Below are positions 17,269 to 19,526 of a stretch of 19,526 bases of DNA, in pieces. The DNA is taken from NCBI GenBank assembly GCA_946803715.1, contig CAMPET010000516.1, positions 1,563 to 21,088 of the forward strand, read 5' to 3'. Source of the DNA: Beroe ovata. Lineage: Eukaryota > Ctenophora > Nuda > Beroida > Beroidae. Both the position numbers and the translations under genes were made by a program. The notes under the pieces were generated by a model that was not told the DNA's origin, did not search any database, and saw only the letters and a list, made by a program, of their open reading frames with translations. Every line of letters begins with the position of its first letter. The stretch's first letter is position 1.

Positions 17269-18109
17269 ACATTTTCTTGTCTAGTGAACACCTTTACAGC
17301 TTATGTGAGTCAAAGTTGTAATAATGTAATATTTAGATGCAATATCAATTAATCAAACTTAATGCACTGAGTGTGCCTAAAAGGTAGACCAAAGTTGGAA
17401 CTTATTCAGTAGCTCAGATTCCCTTATGTTATGCTACAATCTCCTTCATTCTTGTCACACTTATCTACTATCATATCATCTGATCTGTCCTCGATTTTAT
17501 TGAAAAGGGTACCTATAGTCCATGTTTGTTAAGGAGGGAGTATGGAATTTCCGGAACTTTGATAAATCATCAAAAGTTAGGTTGTAGACTAATTTCCTAA
17601 TTTTGGGCGAAAATGGGGCACAAAGGGGGCACAAATGGGATATTTTGGGGGCGAAATTGGGGCAAAAAAGGGCATTTTGGGCGCAAAAAGGGGGCGTCGG
17701 TGGAGCAGTCGATGACCCTAATTTTTGTCTACTTCATGGGCACACTCCTTGAAATCCTACCTGAAGTCCAAAAAGTATATGTTTTGTTATGTATGTTTCA
17801 TAAACAGAATCCTTGATCACTTTTGAGAGCAATAATTGCCATTTCATGAATATCACGGGTTGGTGAAAATGGACTATTTTAATTCTAATGATATATTGTT
17901 TTTAGAAATAGTTACTGTTCGTCTTCGGCCATGTTGCATGTAGTTTAACGGTTAATTTAAATAATTGGACAGTAGACTGTGAAATGAACTTAATTTCTTT
18001 AACTTATTGATTCCAGAGTTTTAACGATATTGTCTTCATTGTAAAATTATCAACAAATCTCAAGAATTGAAATTTGGGTCAATATTTTTCAATTATAATT
18101 TGGTAGTAT
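17269..18109. other. DAP1-like 3' flank with G-run tract
   Basis: No gene seen. 17603-17696 is a purine-rich tract with about ten runs of 3-5 G on the plus strand (GGGGCACAAAGGGGG, TTTTGGGGGCG, GGGGCAAAAAAGGG, AAAAAGGGGGCG), able in principle to form G-quadruplexes in the transcript of the plus strand. No AATAAA was found close behind the DAP1-like stop. Confidence 0.5.
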
Positions 18110-18696
18110 GTTTGTTTGTCCGGTTATACGTCACGAAATGGAGTGTGTAGCAGTGTTGCACGTGCTGATTTTAAGTTAAAGTTCGCGTTGCCATGGACAC
18201 GTGCTACAACTGTAATAGTGAACTGGAGCTCATTTCTGATGATGGTGCTTTGATAACGTGTTGTACTTTCCGTTCTTTTTCACTTAAAGGAACAATACAC
18301 ATGCTGGAGCATAGTCTTGAGTTGTTAAATCTGCTCTGCATGTATTTTTTGACTCACGGTTAAATGCCTCGTTTTTTCAACACCCACTGTACAAATTGCT
18401 ACAATAGTCAAACAATGGAGCACAGTGATTTCATTTCACAGTGATAATAAGAAGAAATGGCCGATTTGTTTCAAAGTGCTCCTTCATAAAATAAACGATT
18501 CGAGAGCGTAGTTTAGACCTGACCTCCAGTCACTCTCAATGCCTACGCCCTACTTCAAACTTATCTCATTAGCGTAGCTCCCGACCTAGAGTCCTGCTGC
18601 CGACCTACAGTCCGCCGACCTACAGTCCCCCGACCTACAGTCCCCCGACCTACAGTCCTGCCCCCAGGTGTCCATATTTTGACGGGTTTTCTAGTT
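18110..18696 (-). mobile_element. Dispersed element starting CTAGAAAACCCG, reverse copy
   Basis: Read on the minus strand it starts CTAGAAAACCCGTC (18694 leftwards), contains ATGAAGGAGCACTTTGAAAC, CGGCCATTTCTTCT, CGTTATCAAAGCACCATCAT, AGTTCACTATTACAGTTGTA and ATCAGCACGTGCA in the same order as the forward copy at 15370, and ends GACAAACAAAC. It is longer than that copy, partly because of the 15-bp tandem repeat at 18573-18660. With the forward copy it forms an inverted pair around the DAP1-like gene. Confidence 0.7.
18573..18660. repeat. 15-bp tandem repeat CCGACCTACAGTCCC
   Basis: Five or six copies of CCGACCTACAGTCCC, the middle ones identical and the first diverged (CCGACCTAGAGTCCTGCTG). 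They lie inside the reverse dispersed element near its CTAG end. Confidence 0.85.
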
Positions 18697-19371
18697 TTTC
18701 AATAAAGCCGACCATTTAGTTTACTGAAATAATCAAAACCTAACATTTATAACATTTCAAAATAAAATAACTGAAAACTTCAAAAATTCCTCCCCTTTTA
18801 TCGTTTATACACCCATAATCTATATACATACCAAGTGAACGTTTCATATGTAGTTACGGATTATTGCATTCGTTTAAGTAAATAACTAAATAAGAAGTTG
18901 ATTATTGGATCTGTCATGTTGTCAATTCACAAAATGCGACAAAAACATTATTTGCTGTGCTATGTAATCTAAACATTTTTTTGATCTAAGCAGTAAATGC
19001 ATCCCGAGTCCCCACAATATCATTTATTAAAAGCCACTATACTTCTACTCCAGTTGTAACTTCTACTCCAGTTGTAACTACTACTACAGTTGTAACACTA
19101 CTAACGGACGACCATTATTCAGTCTTCCTATAAGTTCAACTTTTATTCATACTAAGGGTAAGGTTGAGGGTCTGCTACCATCCAATTTGCATATCTCTCG
19201 TATCATCATCAGTATAGTATCTTCTGACGACCTGAGATGGAAAGATCATAATCGTTCCGGTCGTCACACATCGCGTGATGTCTATTTTCGACTGTAACTT
19301 ATCATGAAGATTGTTCGGTTATTTTTTTTAGCCCACGCATCTATATTGAAAGTCAAAAGTGATAAATTTAA
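18697..19371. other. AT-rich intergenic region between convergent genes
   Basis: No exon, RNA gene or clear mobile element seen. A short CTTCTACTCCAGTTGTAACT repeat (three imperfect units, about 19045-19095) is present. The right half should contain the 3' untranslated region of the minus-strand DDHD gene. Confidence 0.4.
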
Positions 19372-19523
19372 TTAATCACTTTTCCAGTAATACCAGTAGC
19401 AGCTATGAGAAGATAAGGAGAACAGGTATTCGTTAATCAGTTCCAATGGGGATTCCTGGAGCTCGAAGTCAATCCGTCCGCCTCCATTGAGAGCTCCGTA
19501 ACTCACATGCTCTGCACATTCAC
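19372..19523 (-). CDS. DDHD-domain phospholipase (PA-PLA1 / SEC23IP-like), C-terminal exon
   Basis: The last exon of a gene that continues beyond the window. An acceptor CAG|GTGAATG lies at the very edge and the stop TAA at 19374-19372. The peptide contains [18 protein letters not shown] then [18 protein letters not shown]. It matches the end of the DDHD domain, where vertebrate proteins read LNGGRRIDYVLQE ... FNEYLFALQSHLCYW. This family (DDHD1, DDHD2, SEC23IP) comprises intracellular phosphatidic-acid-preferring phospholipases A1 and an ER-exit-site adaptor. The catalytic Ser-His region lies upstream, outside the window, so the subfamily cannot be chosen. After CYW the sequence diverges at once (YYWKSD-stop), shorter than the usual tail, so either the tail is reduced or a further exon is spliced out of this frame. 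Confidence 0.8.
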
Positions 19524-19526
19524 CTG

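Noticed and set aside
1-19526. tRNA, rRNA, or bacterial-type operon signals
   Set aside because: No cloverleaf with proper anticodon and TTCRA-type arms and no rRNA-like stretch was seen. Gene structure is intron-bearing throughout, so ribosome-binding sites and operons do not apply.

Overview
This is eukaryotic nuclear DNA from an invertebrate animal. Genes are split by GT-AG introns and the gene set is typical of animals: an inositol-polyphosphate phosphatase, an AF10/AF17 chromatin reader, a secreted C-type lectin, a DAP1-like protein and the end of a DDHD phospholipase. Introns are mostly 100-1000 bp and intergenic gaps are short. Together with many small palindromic elements this suggests an early-branching compact genome. 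My best guess is a sponge, but nothing seen is diagnostic. Three single N bases (2840, 4196, 15747) show that this is assembled scaffold.

Layout: 1-2400 is a nest of non-coding mobile or foldback repeats with no gene. At 2842-5074 (+) lies a MINPP1-type histidine phosphatase in two exons with a C-terminal membrane anchor; its intron carries a partial duplication. From 5481 to 11804 (+) runs a 12-exon MLLT10/MLLT6 (AF10/AF17) homologue, with an N-terminal PHD-knuckle-ePHD cassette (exons 1-4), a basic middle (exon 9), a leucine zipper of the DOT1L-binding type (exon 10) and a short Gln/Pro-rich tail. Intron 6 hosts an antisense 199-codon reading frame with its own TATA box. Intron 11 hosts a 12-13 copy 58-bp satellite. 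Converging on it, 13998-12438 (-) is a seven-exon secreted protein with an unrecognised N-terminal domain and a C-type lectin domain. From 14500 to 16140 there are repeats only. A three-exon DAP1-like gene occupies 16141-17268 (+). It has a 317-bp foldback element in its second intron and an inverted pair of related repeats on its two sides. The right edge (19523-19372, -) is the last exon of a DDHD-domain phospholipase.

The genes look like independent housekeeping or surface functions, not a pathway or operon. The most unusual content is structural: several MITE-like families with visible target-site duplications, a minisatellite present in opposite orientation against the splice acceptors of two adjacent genes, and the nested antisense reading frame. 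I saw no evidence for a wholly new multi-gene system. Exon models were built by hand from splice signals and reading phase; all but one junction (exon 7/8 of the AF10 homologue) keep the frame with a clear choice.
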